Part shown: positions 1-10,903 of the stretch, in pieces
How the letters are laid out: the number at the start of each line of letters is the position of its first letter
Numbering within the stretch: the first letter of the stretch is position 1
Assembly (NCBI GenBank): GCA_019671005.1
Contig: CM033725.1
Span: 35,300,678 to 35,364,677 of the forward strand
Direction of reading: 5' to 3'
From: Hibiscus mutabilis
Lineage: Eukaryota > Streptophyta > Magnoliopsida > Malvales > Malvaceae
Length of the DNA: 64,000 nt
Notes under the pieces: generated by a model
The model's database searches: none
What the model saw: the letters and a program-made list of their open reading frames with translations, nothing else
What the model was told of the DNA's origin: nothing
Program-made: the position numbers and the translations under genes

Positions 1-31
1 CCAAGTAATTAAAACCTGAATCCGTATCGTA

Positions 32-49
32 CAAGTGGTTCTGATACCA
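32..49 (-). other. Copia primer-binding site
   Basis: The minus strand reads TGGTATCAGAACCACTTG. The first ten bases match the 3' end complement of initiator methionine tRNA (usual form TGGTATCAGAGC), with G-to-A at position 11. It sits just inside the LTR at 51-1787, where minus-strand DNA synthesis would be primed. Confidence 0.6.
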
Positions 50-50
50 C

Positions 51-1787
51 TATAGGGAAACACCGACACACCCTATGGCGTAGCGGAAAAATTATCCGAC
101 GATTACCACCAGAGATCCATGTACGAGAAATGAATCGGGGTGAATAAGGGTGAAGAATTACCTATTAAAAATCTGGAATTCTGAATTTGGAGAAGATAAA
201 AAAACCAATCATGATTCCACAATGTCAATTCCTAAGCCGCAACAATAACACTCCAACCTCTACGTAGTTCACCCAGTTGAAACAAGCATATAAAACTCTC
301 TAAACTATTTAGAAGGGAATTAGCACATAAAAACTCTCTAAACAATTTAAGAAGGTTTTTCCCAAAAGCATTAATGATTGCTAGATCTCTCATGCCTTTA
401 TATAGCATTTGTAATCCTAATTCAACTCAGATTAGGATTTCAATATATATATTCAATATAAATAATCCCAATTTAACTTTAATTAAGATTTTAATATATA
501 TATATATATTAAATATATCTATAATCTCAATTCAACTTAATTAGGATTTCAATATATATATATATATATTAAATATATAATCCAATTCAACTTAATTAGG
601 ATTTTAGTATATATATATATTGAATATATATAATCTCAATTCAACTTTAATTAGGATTTCAATATATATATATTAAATATATATAATCCCAATTCAATTT
701 AATTAGGATTTCAATATATATATATATTGATTTATATCGAATTATATTATTTATATATTAAAAGAGTAATAATTACAATAATTATTTTTCTTTTAATATT
801 TACCAAATAGTTAAATTATATATACCAAATATATATTAATTTAACTAAATACGTGTACAACAAATTTGTACATATATAATTCGTTTAATATATATGCTCA
901 TTTCAATCGTGTGTGTGACCTTGTAGGTTCATGTGACGTTAGAACAATGAGTGACATCTAGCGATATGTCATTGTCAGCTAAGTTACAAGAAATCATGAT
1001 TCGACATAATCTTTTTCGTGATTAACTTTTTTTCATGTATTACATCCTTTTGTCCTTTATATCTAGATTGGACACAAGTCATGGAATAGTCAGACTTGTG
1101 TAGTCCATCTAATATTTCTTGATATCTTGAGTAAACTATTATAAACGAGTAATTATGATATCTCATATCAACTTATTCGAGCATGACCATGCATTTCTAG
1201 TCTCACTTAATCAAGTGGCCTACGATATTACTCCTATTATGTAGGAGGGACAAATCCTATCTTGATCAACCATATCCCACTCATAGATTGTGACATATCC
1301 AATATTAGTCTTTATAGTGTAGTTAGTTACGACACACGTTTGACTGTATCAAAATATGTCACTCACGATGTTGAAATAATGATGATCTCAAGTCTGAGGA
1401 TCATACATGTAGTTATCACTATGAGCAATGTTGTGACTGCCACATAATAATCCAAGAAACATGCTCATAGCAGGTCAGTCTAGTATGTCGTTCTCTAACA
1501 CATACTTATGTATTGATTTTGACATCTCCATGTCAATGACAACACTTTTTCATCAATAAACTACGTATTAGTCTTAATGCATTATTGTTGTCCATTCCCA
1601 CAATAATACTCGACTAAGGACATTTAAGAATAACCATATTATTTTAAGGAATTTATTATAATTCAGTTTATTTATGCACACAAAATTGTAACTGAAAATA
1701 ATAATGGAAATGCCTCTTTATGAATAAAAAAGGTAAAAAATGCTATTTACCATCATCTTATGATTGGTCTTTGGACATACTCTAACA
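51..1787 (-). repeat. 5' LTR of a Ty1/copia element (minus strand)
   Basis: Read on the minus strand, the LTR opens with TGTTAGAGTATG at 1787. It ends near 51, directly before a methionine-initiator-type primer-binding site. It is about 1.7 kb long and noncoding, with an AT tandem block inside. The element body would lie left of the window, so no partner LTR or target duplication can be seen. The start resembles LTRs I recall from plant copia elements, but I cannot assign a lineage. The left boundary is good to a few bases; the terminal CA seems mutated. Confidence 0.6.
415..725. repeat. AT-rich tandem repeat inside the copia LTR
   Basis: About six imperfect copies of a roughly 55-65 bp unit. 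Each unit has a TCAACTTTAATTAGGATTTC-like core followed by a (TA)n run of varying length. The TA runs account for most of the length differences. It lies in the part of the LTR nearest the element body. Confidence 0.7.
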
Positions 1788-2495
1788 CAGGGGCAAACTG
1801 TCATGATTTCTCTAGAGCGTCGAGCTACCTTCGCTCTAGCACTTATTCAATTACAACAAAAACAATGATTACGAACCAGACTTTAATTACAAGTCTTGGA
1901 TGATACCACTTTATGGTATCCTTAGGCCAATGGGGACAAGTGTTATACCCTTGGTATCTCGGCTCTTAAGAAATTCAAAAATGGGCTTTAACACCTCCGC
2001 ACTTGGTGGCTCCAAAAGTGACCCACGACAGGGGCCCTTCCGAAGATGAGCACTATTGGAGACCAGAATGCTGCAGCCCTAGATAATCTTGGGAACTGGC
2101 ATTTTCAAATGCTACATCACTTCTCCCACATGACCGGGCGATAAAGCCTATACTTGGAAGTTTGATCTACCTCTGCCAACTCGTCCATAGCTTGTCACAA
2201 AGCTTGATACCGTCTCATCACAAACAATATTAGGGTTATAAATACCAAGCCGACCATAGAGAAAGGGCCAAGTGGTTTAATACGTGATAGTTTCCCCTTC
2301 TCTCTCCAATTTCTCCTCTCATCCCCTTCATTACTTCGACCACCACATTGTCTGCGGCTCTCTGTCCCAAGTCAAGCAGGGTGAACCGCCTGAAATCGCC
2401 ATCAATTAACGAGATCCTCTTCTCCACCTCCCTTGTTCAGTTTCTACCACATTGAGGCATCAACAAAGGTGAATGCGGCTTCTCCGGACACCATT
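1788..2495. other. Unassigned noncoding spacer
   Basis: No coding similarity recognised on either strand; a 63-codon minus frame at 2236-2427 resembles nothing I know. Two short perfect stems stand out: an 8 bp stem CTAGAGCG/CGCTCTAG at 1812-1839 and a 7 bp stem GATACCA/TGGTATC at 1902-1920. It probably derives from an old noncoding repeat. Confidence 0.4.
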
Positions 2496-3125
2496 TTTTT
2501 TAGTTAAGCCTGTTTGATTTTTATTAAATTATAAAATTAAATCCCCATAGAGGGGATTACAAAAATAGAGGATATTGCACAAGGCAATCGTTCTCAAAGT
2601 TCACATACCAACAACTCAAAAGCTTACCAAATGATACAAACAAAATTATCAATCTAACAACACCTTACAAGAAGAAAGCCAATCAGGAACATTTGTCCAA
2701 CATTCCAATATCTAAAGTACGCCAAGGTGTTTATACAACCTGCTCAAATCCATAAATTCTTCATACTCTGTAGCATATAGCCATTCTCAAGGTCACATAT
2801 CAGCAAACCAGAGACTAATTATGGAGATTGTTGTTGTTGGTACTGCAATCATGAACTCAGAATCTCTAAGTGGAGCGCGACAATCCCACAACTTCCGTGA
2901 CCGTCTTTCTACATGTAAGATCTACGAGACAACCATTATGAAATCTGACTCCACAATCAACGAAGGAACCTCACTCCATTTCGAATTACAAAACATATGC
3001 AAAGCTTGACATATCGCATGTACTTCAGCTGCATTGGAGTCAAGTACTCCCAACGGCCCCGAGAAAAAGGCCAATATTTCCCCCTTTATCATTGCGCAAC
3101 ACACTCCCACATCCCGCCATAGTTG
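2496..3125 (-). mobile_element. LINE (L1-type) 3' end fragment
   Basis: On the minus strand this fragment starts within the C-terminal RNase H of a plant L1 ORF2. It continues through a ~400 bp 3' untranslated part and ends in an A-run (T-run on the plus strand at 2496-2503), shortly after an AATAAA-like motif. Everything upstream of the RNase H is missing, as expected for 5'-truncated retroposition. No target duplication could be identified. Confidence 0.65.
2922..3110 (-). pseudogene. LINE RNase H domain remnant
   Basis: The 62-residue frame contains the plant LINE RNase H stretches GVLDSNAAEVHAICQAL and LIVESDF. These carry the catalytic Glu of the AEVHAI helix and a later acidic residue; the first catalytic strand (DGS) is absent. 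It would have degraded RNA in RNA-DNA hybrids during element copying. The fragment resembles the RNase H at 11890-12340 (KEAEVHAIFHAL), so both derive from related LINEs. It is truncated and nonfunctional. Confidence 0.7.
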
Positions 3126-3530
3126 ATTTCAGGTTGTCCAGCTACTTGTTATACTTGAATTCTCTTCCTAATTATTTATTGGGTGCTAAGTTGTAAACAG
3201 CTCGATACTGTTCTAAATAAGAGGCTAACCACCCTGGGTGCCAATTGGTCAAATTAGTGCATGAATATGAATAGAAACTCACTGCTCTTTTTCAAAGCTT
3301 TTTTATATCTATATTAAAAATTTAGGTTTATGGTTTAAGATTAGGATTTAGTGTTTAGAGAATTATTGATATGGTGTATTTTTAAGGTTTAAGGTTTATA
3401 GTTAAAGATTTAGAATTAGAGCTTTTAATTTAAAATTTTAGTGTTGGACATAGAAAAGAAAAGGGCAGATGATTTTTTCCATGAATATATTGATATATAT
3501 ATATTAATTCAAACTTCGAAGATTAAAATA
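3126..3530. other. AT-rich spacer
   Basis: No gene. Positions about 3310-3440 hold loosely repeated TTTAGG-like words (ggtttatggtttaag, ttaggatttag), which look like strongly degenerate telomere-type low-complexity sequence. Nothing else is recognised. Confidence 0.4.
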
Positions 3531-5068
3531 CTCACATTTTGGGAATATTTTCCCTCGGAAATTGATTGTAAGTTTGGTGTTAGTTCATAATCTAATGCGT
3601 CCTTCTCTGCTTAAGCTTTGCATCTACAAGGCCAGTGGCGAAAGTGATAGAATTTGGAGTAAAAATTTGAGGGGACAAACTTAATTATTTTAAAAAAATT
3701 GGAGGCTTAAACAAAAATTTTCAAAAATTTAAGGGTTTAACTAAAATTTTTCATAATTTTGTGAGATTCAACAAAAAAAATTTAAAGAAAAATGAGAGGA
3801 AATTTAATTAAAAATATTCAAAATTTTAAAGCTTAATATGAATTTTTAGAAGTCTTGAGGGAGCCGAATTAAAAATTTCAACAATTTTGGAGGCAAATTT
3901 TGAATTTCCCAAAAGTTTAGAGATTAAACACTCACATTTTGGGAATATTTTCCCTCGGAAATTGATTGTAAGTTTGGTGTTGGTTCATAATCTAATGTAT
4001 CCTTCTTTGCTTAAGCTTTGCATCTACAAAATTAGTGGCTGAACTTGGAGTAAAAATTTGAGGGGTAAACTTAATTTTTAAAAATTTTGGAGGCTTAGAT
4101 AAAATTTTTCAAAAATCTGAGTGTTTAACTAAAATTTTTAATAATGTTGAGAGATTTAACCAAAAAATTATAAATTGAGAGGGAATTAATTAAAAATATT
4201 CAAAATTCTGAAGCTTAATATGAATTTTTAAAATCTTGAGGGGCCAAATTAAAATTTTCAAAAAGTTTAGAGGCAAAATTTGAATTTTCCAAAATTTTGG
4301 AGATTAAATACTCACATTTTGGGAATATTTCCCCTCGAAATTGATTGTAAGTTTGGGGTCGGTTCATAATCTAATATATCCTTCTTTTCTTAAGCTTTGC
4401 ATCTACAAGACTAGTGGCGAAACTTAGAGTAAAAGTTTGAGAGGATAAACTTAAATTTCAAAAATGTTTGGAGGCTTAAACAAAATTTTCAAAAATTTGA
4501 GGGCTTAACTAAAGTTTTTAATAATTTTGAGAAATTTAACAACAAAATTTTAAAAATCTGAGAGGGAATTTAATTAAAAATATTCAAAATATTGAAACTT
4601 AATATGAATTTTAGAAAACATTGAGGGAGCCAAAATAAAATTTTCAAAAACTTTAGAGGCAAAATTTGAATTTTCCAAAATTTTGAAGATTAAAATACTC
4701 ACATTTTGGGAATAATTTCCCTCGGAAATTGATTGTAAGTCTTTGCTTAGGCTTTGCATCTACGAGACCAATGGCAGAACTTGAAGTAAAAGTTTGAGGA
4801 GACAAATTTAAATTTTTAAAAAGTTTAGAGGCTTAAACAAGACTTTTTAAAAATTTCATGGTTTAACTAAAATTTTTAATAATTTTGAGAGATTTAACAA
4901 AAAACTTAAAAAAATGAGAGAGAATTTAATTAAAATATTCAAAACTTTGAAGCTTAATATGGATATTTAAAAATCTTAAGGGAGCCAAATTAAAATTTAT
5001 AAAAAATTTAGAGGTAAAATTTAATTTTTTTAAAACTTTTGGAGGGTCATAACCCTACTAGTCCCTTA
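3531..5068. repeat. Tandem repeat, ~390 bp unit, four copies
   Basis: The landmark CTCACATTTTGGGAATA recurs at 3531, 3931, 4311 and 4698, giving spacings of 400, 380 and 387 bp. Each unit continues with a TTGATTGTAAGTTTGG segment, then a GCTTTGCATCTAC segment. A long AT-rich part follows, made of ~38 bp subrepeats of the form AAAATTTTCAAAAATTTGAGG. The fourth copy has lost part of the landmark region. No ORF. The array ends near a GGAGGGTCATAACCC motif at about 5040-5055. The family is unknown to me. Confidence 0.85.
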
Positions 5069-5324
5069 AAGGATCCCTGTACAAGGCTCATGGAAGAAGA
5101 AATTTGTATAAAAATATCTAGATTTTAAAGCAATGCAAGTCAGTAATTTCTTTGGTTTTGATGCAAAGTTCATGCTAAAACTACGTGTTGACGTTTCATT
5201 TACAACCTTGCATGGTCTCCCAAAAGCATGTTTCTAGTACTTGTATTTGTTGGTGAATATATTTTGGTTTATATATAAGAGTTGTTCATAGTAATTTGGA
5301 TACTAAATTTTGTTTCTTTTAGGA

Positions 5325-6000
5325 TTTTTTTTTGAAAGGATCATATAAATAAAACAAAAGCAGTTTGGCAAGCTCAGATGGGGGGCGCAAACTCCAGTCA
5401 AGAGAACACAACCCCTTTAACCTGGATTTTGCGACCCAATCTGCCGCAATATTACATTCCCGTTAACGTGAGCAAAGAAGAAAAAAAGAAAAGAAGACGC
5501 AGTACAATCTCATTTGATACAATCATACGCCTTTGTAAAATCTAATTTGAGTACAACACCTCTTCATTATACCAGCTCTTTTGCATAGAATGAATAATTT
5601 TATTCGCCAATAAAATGCCATCCGTTATTTTTTTCCCGTATGAATGCAAACTGCATGTCACTAATTAAATCAGACAACACTTGTTGGAGTCGCTTAGTCA
5701 AACATTTTGCCAAAATTTTGTATAACGAGTTCAAAAGGCCTATAGGCCAAAAATCTCCTATCACCCGTGTACTATCTTTCTTTGGGATTAACACCACGAA
5801 GGTCGAATCCACCCCCTTCGGTAATTTAGAGTGTACTGCAAAATCCTGTATGAATTTCATCAGGTCATCTTTTAAAAAATCCCACTCTCTCTTGTAGAAT
5901 TCAAATGTAAAATCATCCGGTCCCGGTTCCTTCGAACCCTCACAATCCCAAATCGTTGCCTTAATTTCATCCAATGTAAAATCCACCTTGAGACCCTTCG
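5325..6000 (-). mobile_element. LINE fragment, minus strand, with A-tail
   Basis: This minus-strand LINE sequence carries the first part of the reverse transcriptase (5500-5986). A short noncoding stretch follows, ending in an A-run (plus-strand T-run at 5326-5334). The rest of ORF2 is missing between about 5490 and the tail. Either the element has an internal deletion, or two pieces abut here: an inverted RT piece belonging to the plus-strand LINE on its right, and a separate tail on its left. It lies head-to-head with the plus-strand LINE that begins near 6040. Confidence 0.6.
5500..5986 (-). pseudogene. LINE reverse transcriptase, N-terminal half
   Basis: The translated segment shows the L1-type RT landmarks in order: GPDDFTFEFYKREW (fingers), STFVVLIPKKD, and a DFWPIGLLNSLYKILAK block (family form: FRPISL..YKIIAK). 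In a shifted frame there follows a LDFTKAYDCI block with the first catalytic Asp. The YADD-type catalytic loop is not present. A frameshift lies near 5625-5640, where the open frame runs out of register. It once belonged to an ORF2 that nicks the target and copies RNA at the site; it is now inactive. Confidence 0.75.
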
Positions 6001-6065
6001 AGTATAATATTAAAGATTGACTGAATTTGATGACAATTCTTGTGAGGTGGCTCTGAAGAGAAAAG

Positions 6066-6486
6066 AAAATTGAGTAGAGTTAATTGGTGGATTGCTTGTA
6101 AACCAAAACGCTTTGGAGGGCTAGGGGTGGTGGATTTACGTAATCGTAATTTGGCGTTGTTTGCCAAATGGTGTTGGCGGTATGCTAGAGAGGATGGGTC
6201 CTTATGGCGTTCATTGATTGTGGCAAAAATATAGAGCACAAGTGTTGCAATGGTGCGTTCATTCGAGGAGTAATAGACACATGTCGGCCATTTGGCGGCA
6301 AATAGTTGAGGTGCAAAGTGATGAGTGTGTGCAACATTTTATGAATGTGTCACAATTTACATGGTTGGTGGGTAATGGTGAGTGTATTCTCTTTTGGCGG
6401 GATAGTTGGTTCGTCGAGGAGCTGTTAATGAGTGTATTCCCTCGCTTATTACGCTTGGCGATAAATAATCTCGCTCTTGTGAAGGA
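6066..6486 (+). pseudogene. LINE ORF2, post-RT region (first half)
   Basis: Contains the strongly conserved plant L1 block after the RT: NWWIACKPKRFGGLGVVDL, then LALFAKWCWRY and SLWRSLIVAKI, and later CILFWRDSW. This matches the usual order (W..ICxPKxxGGLG, then NxALLxKWxWR, then LWR). A stop follows KI near 6232 and the frame shifts afterwards. The sequence runs into the copia target site at 6487. Confidence 0.75.
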
Positions 6487-6491
6487 CTATT

Positions 6492-6724
6492 TATTAAGGA
6501 TAAAGATAAGACAAGATAAATTTTATCTCATTCAAATCTATGAGATAACTCTTAGTCAAATCTCATTCAAATCCTATCTTATCCTATCTCCATCTTATCT
6601 TGTATTTAGATATTTGATTTGTATTTAATATTTGATTTCCCTTATCCTTGTATATTCATTTGTAAGCCTATATATATAGGTCAATTGTAACATTAGTAAC
6701 TATTAAATATACAAATCCTTTATA
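6492..6724 (+). repeat. Copia 5' LTR
   Basis: 233 bp. It starts TATTAAGGATAA (likely TGTTAAGG originally) and ends TTTATA (TTTACA in the 3' copy). It carries a TATA-like CCTATATATATAGG at 6668-6681 that could start transcription. Many WGATAR/TTATC words crowd its first half. Confidence 0.9.
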
Positions 6725-6740
6725 TGGAAATCAGAGCCAA
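6725..6740 (+). other. Copia primer-binding site
   Basis: TGGAAATCAGAGCCAA immediately after the 5' LTR. It resembles the initiator-methionine tRNA type (TGGTATCAGAGCC) with one substitution at the fourth base. Confidence 0.75.
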
Positions 6741-6802
6741 GTAGAATTTCTCTACTAATTTCCCCTCTCTTTTTTGCTCTTATTTAAACCGGATCTCATT
6801 TC

Positions 6803-7680
6803 ATGGCTCCATCTTCTACTTCCAATGATCTTGTGCATCTTAGTGCACCCACCAACTTCCCAATCAAACTTACGTTTGCCAACTTTCCTATTTTGTGTCG
6901 CCAAGTGGAGGCTACTCTCGTTGTTTTTGGGCTACTCGGTTATATTGATTGTTCACAACCTTCCCCATTTAAGTTTATCGATGTCGCGATAACAATTGCT
7001 AATCCTGAATATATACGATGGTACGTTAGGATCAAATTCTTGTCAGTGCTCTTCTTGGAAGTTGTGATGATCAAGTTCAACCACTTATTTCATCAACTGT
7101 CACCGCCAAAATTGCACGGGATACTCTAGTTGCAAGTTATGTTCAAGCATCTCCTAGTCGAATCCTTGCTCTCACGTCCAAATTGGATCGCAATCCGCGT
7201 GGTTCCAGGTCTATCTTCGACTACATGAAAGACATACAAGATATTGCCTCTGATCTTGCCTTGGCAAACTGTCCTGTCTTTGATGCAGATCTCTTGATTT
7301 CTATTGTCAATCAATTGGGTGATGATTATCGTCCAATTCTTGCCGCCCTTCGTGTACGAAACACATCGACATCAATGCTTGAGTTGTCTAAGATCTTAAC
7401 TGATCATGAGAGACTCCTACAAGAATCTGAACAAGCTATGCCTCTTGCCATGGCATATTCTGCGCAGCAGGCCAATTCAAATCGCAGTTATTCCACCAAT
7501 CGTTCTCGAGGGAAGGATGGTCGCTCTAGCCATTCATTTTCTGGTGGCGGTCGTAGTCCTATTTCTCAATCTGGTCATTCTAGACGGCACGATGTTGTGT
7601 GAAAGCTCTATAATTTGCTAGGGCATGTTGTTCAAGATTGCCGTAAGCTTGTTCAGTTCCTTCACAACAATAACTTTTAT
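6803..7680 (+). pseudogene. Copia gag
   Basis: The gag opens with MAPSSTSND and a segment around residues 15-50 resembling the copia gag pattern (LxNYxxW..Q, then LxGYVDG; here VFGLLGYIDC). The remainder continues after a frameshift near 7018 as the UBN2-type region: SPSRILALTSKLDR, SIFDYMKDIQDIASDLAL and LQESEQAM. An arginine/serine-rich stretch and a degenerate zinc knuckle (GHVVQDC, 7620-7645) follow. The second of the two open frames ends with a stop at 7600. It would have formed the particle shell and bound genomic RNA. Confidence 0.8.
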
Positions 7681-7739
7681 TAGCACCCACCATCTGATTC
7701 ACCAGTTGTTAACACTGCTACTAATCTTTCATCAGCTGT

Positions 7740-8712
7740 TTCGGCTTCTTGGATGTTTAATAGTGGTGCCTCGCATCACACCAAAATGATCACTGTGTCT
7801 CTTCATGATATCTCCTCTTATGATGGTCCTGATACTGTTCATCTGGGTAATGGTAACTCTCTACCTATATCTCATATTGGCCAATGCACTGTTCCCATGG
7901 CTACCAAGCCCCTTTCTCTCACAAATGTCTTATGTGTTCCCCAGTTAAATACAAATTTGGTGTCGGATTCTAAATTATGTCAGACTAATCATGTGTCTGT
8001 TGAATTCTTTGATAATTATTTTCTTATTAAGGATCGACTTATGGGAATTCCCCTTCTTCGAGGCAATAAAATTGGTGGTGTCTACTATGCTCTGCGATCT
8101 TTTTCTCCCCAAGTCAACTCAGTCAATTGCTTGTCCGTGCATCAGCTGCATCACAAGTTTGGTCATCCCTCCGATAAAATCTTAGCCTCTATATTACGCA
8201 CTTGTAATATATCTTATGATCCAACTAGTTTGACGAACTATCCTTGTACTTATTGTCTTATTAATAAGAGTTATAAACTACCATTTGGTTAAAATACTAT
8301 GTCAAGCTCTCATCCTCTTGAATTGCTTTACTCTGATGTTTGGAGCACTAAACATCTGTCTTATGATGGATATTCATACTATGTAGTGTTTGTTGATCAT
8401 TTTACCAAGTATATCTGGCTATACCTGATGAATAAAAAATATAATATTGCGGCAATATTTCCTCAGTTTAAAAGGCTTGTTGAAAGCTTTTTTCATCAGA
8501 TCATTGTGTCTCTATTCTCTGATAATGGAGATGAGTTTGTTAAGCTCTTTCCCATTTTGAATTTGGGCGGTATTTCTTACTTCACTTCACCGCCTCATAC
8601 TCCAAGACACAATGAGACTGCTAAACGGAGACATTGCCACATGGTGGAGACTGAATTCTCTCTACTTCATTTTGCATCCCTCCCAATAGAGTATTGGCCT
8701 CATACTTTTTAG
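7740..8712 (+). pseudogene. Copia protease and integrase
   Basis: The protease motif reads FNSGASHH, where copia proteases have DSGAxHH, so the catalytic Asp is replaced by Asn. The gag-pre-integrase zinc region follows (LHHKFGHPSDKIL, then CTYCLINKS). The integrase core has SDVW (first Asp), DHFTKYIW, and FSDNGDEF (second Asp). In the third block the catalytic Glu of the usual AER has become Lys (HNETAKRRH). Stops lie at 8290 and 8710. The protein would have cut the polyprotein and inserted the cDNA; both active sites are damaged. Confidence 0.85.
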
Positions 8713-9018
8713 GCAGCTGCTTATCTTATTAATCGGATGGCAACACTGATATTGGGTAATGTATCACCTTACCTTCTCTTTCATCAACAAGCACCAAACT
8801 ATGACAAGTTTCAAGCATTCGTATGCTTGTGCTTTCCTTGGCTGAGACCATACACGACACGTAAACTTGACCTACGGTCCGCTGAATATGTTTTCCTTGG
8901 ATACATTATGACGCAGTTTACTTATAAATGCTTGGAGCCAACCACTAACAGAATCTATGTCTCTCGCCATGTTCGGTTTATTCCTTATATCTTTGCTTTT
9001 GCTACACGACGTGTCCTC

Positions 9019-9170
9019 CCTATGCCACGACAACCGAATGCTTCATTACCAACTATGCCACGACAATCTAATGCTTTATTGCCTACTATGCCACGACAAT
9101 CTAATGCTTCATTGCCTCCTATGCCACGACAACATGATGCTTCAGTGTCTAATATGCCATGACAACCTGA
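9019..9170 (+). repeat. Coding minisatellite in copia pol (MPRQ repeat)
   Basis: Four to five tandem copies of a 39 bp unit encoding MPRQ(P/S/H)xASLPT, between the integrase and RT. A looser DLPQHDxVP repeat extends to about 9280. The region is a spacer in copia polyproteins, so length changes here would be tolerated. Confidence 0.85.
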
Positions 9171-9395
9171 TGATTCCACTGTCACATCAGTTCCCTTGGC
9201 TGATCTGCCACAGCATGACGCTGTCCCTGACTTGCCACATCAAGCTGTCTTTCCTGACTTGCCACAACATGATCCCTCGCAACAGCGGATTCACCGGCCA
9301 AATCTGAGGTACTTTGGTCCTTCATTTGTTAATACTACTACATGTCATCCTTTGCCTTCCACAATAGAGCCAAAGATTGTTACTCAAGCTTTGAA

Positions 9396-10330
9396 AGACC
9401 TACTATGGAGAAAAGCTATGGATGATGAGTTTAATTCCTTGCAACGCAACCAAACATGGGATCTTGTTCCACGATCTACATAATCTGTCGTAGGGTGCAA
9501 ATGGGCATTCCGTGTGAAACTACATGCTGATGACTCTGTTGATTGCTACAATGCTCGACTGGTAGCGAAAGGGTACTCTCAAGAAGCTGTCGTGACTACT
9601 TTGAGACCTTTAGTCCTGTGATAAAACCTGTTATGGTGCGTATTATTTTCACTCTTGCCCTTCATCATGCATGGCCTATCAAGCAACTTGACATTAATAA
9701 TGCCTTCTTAAATGGTACCTTACATGAGGAAGTCTATCTAGAACAACCTCTGGGGTATGTTGATTCTACTCACCCATCTCATATTTACCGGTTGCGTAAA
9801 GCCTTGTATGGACTCAAGCAAGCCCCGAGGATGTGGTATGTTGAACTCTCTCAATTTCCCATTCACTTTGGTTTTACAAAATCAAAGGCTGATGTCTCTC
9901 TCTTTATCTATAATGCAAAAGGAGTTATTTTATACTTTCTAGTCTACGTGGATGATATTGTGCTTATTGGTAATAACATTGATTTATTGCTCATTTCACC
10001 AACATATTATCTACGAAGTTTTCTTTGAAGGATATTGGCTTGCTTAACCATTTTCTTGGCATTGAGGCTATTTCTACTCCTATAGGGTTATTTTTATCTC
10101 AGGCGCAATATATCTCTAACATCTTAACTTTGTTTTAGATGGAAAATGCCAAGGCAATTTCCACACCTATGTCCTCTTCCAATAAGCTACCTCTACCGGA
10201 GCCATCCACGGCACTTGATATGTCTGGGCATCGCCGATTACTTAGTCTCCTTCAGTATCTCACACTTTCTCGTCTGGGTATTTCTTTTTTCGTGAATCGT
10301 CTATTGCAATACATGCATGGTCCTTCACTT
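9396..10330 (+). pseudogene. Copia reverse transcriptase
   Basis: Blocks in order: WRKAMDDEFNSLQRNQTWDLV, VGCKWAFRVKLHADDSVD with YNARLVAKGYSQ, TFSPVIKPVMVRIIFTLA, and QLDINNAFLNGTLHEEVYL (first catalytic Asp). Then come YRLRKALYGLKQAPRMWY and an intact YVDDIVLIGNN catalytic loop near 9945-9975. The thumb/connection follows (GLLNHFLGIE, then PMSSSNKL). Breaks: stop at 9481, frameshifts near 9585 and 10020, stops at 10137 and 10337. The core motifs survive, but there is no continuous frame. Confidence 0.9.
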
Positions 10331-10399
10331 GCACATTAGATAGCAGCTAAGCGCATCACGCATTATCTCAAAGGAACATTATGCCATGACATTTTTTTC

Positions 10400-10885
10400 G
10401 TTCGACATCTTCTCTTCATCTCATCGCCTTTGCTGATGCGGACTGTGGAGGATCATTTATGGACGGTCGATCCACTATTGGATATGCTATTTATCTTGGA
10501 TCTAATCTTATTTCTTAGAAGTCAGCTCGTCAGAAAACTATTTCTCGTCCTCCACAAAAGCTGAATATCGTGTTATGGCAAATGCAACTACCGAAGTGCT
10601 TTGGGTCCAACATCTTCTTCAAAATATTGTCGTGGCATTACCAAAACCTCTATCTCTCTTCCGCGACAATCTTAGTGCCACATATGTTTGCAAAAATCCA
10701 GTTTTTCATTCTCGTATAAAGCATCTTGCCCTTGATTACTTCTTTGTTCATGACTTAGTTGCTGTGGGTTCTCTACTTGTTCAACACATTCCATCCAAAG
10801 CTCAGATTGTGGACACGCTCACCAAACCTCTTGGTCATAATCTCTTCATTTATTTTCGGTCCAAGATTGGAGTCTCCGATGGATC
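10400..10885 (+). pseudogene. Copia RNase H
   Basis: Shows the copia RNase H signatures FADADCGGSF (first Asp), STIGYAIYLGSNLIS followed by a stop where Trp is normal, STKAEYRVMANATTEVLWVQ (catalytic Glu) and LFRDNLSATYV (Asp). HIPSKAQIVDTLTKPL is near the C-terminus. It ends close to the 3' LTR, as usual for copia pol. The stop at 10517 and an upstream frameshift inactivate it. Confidence 0.85.
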
Positions 10886-10903
10886 CTCTATCTTGCAGGG
10901 GCG

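Noticed and set aside
32..49. tRNA gene at the primer-binding sites
   Set aside because: Only the 3' complement of a tRNA end is present; no cloverleaf around this site or the other primer-binding sites.
2236..2427. 63-codon minus frame as a small host gene
   Set aside because: No recognised similarity, no supporting signals, and surrounded by repeat remnants.
3310..3440. Telomere-like TTTAGG words
   Set aside because: Too irregular; no run of the plant telomere unit TTTAGGG in tandem.
8985..9185. Minus-strand repeat protein (CRGIVGNEA units)
   Set aside because: Antisense shadow of the copia MPRQ minisatellite.
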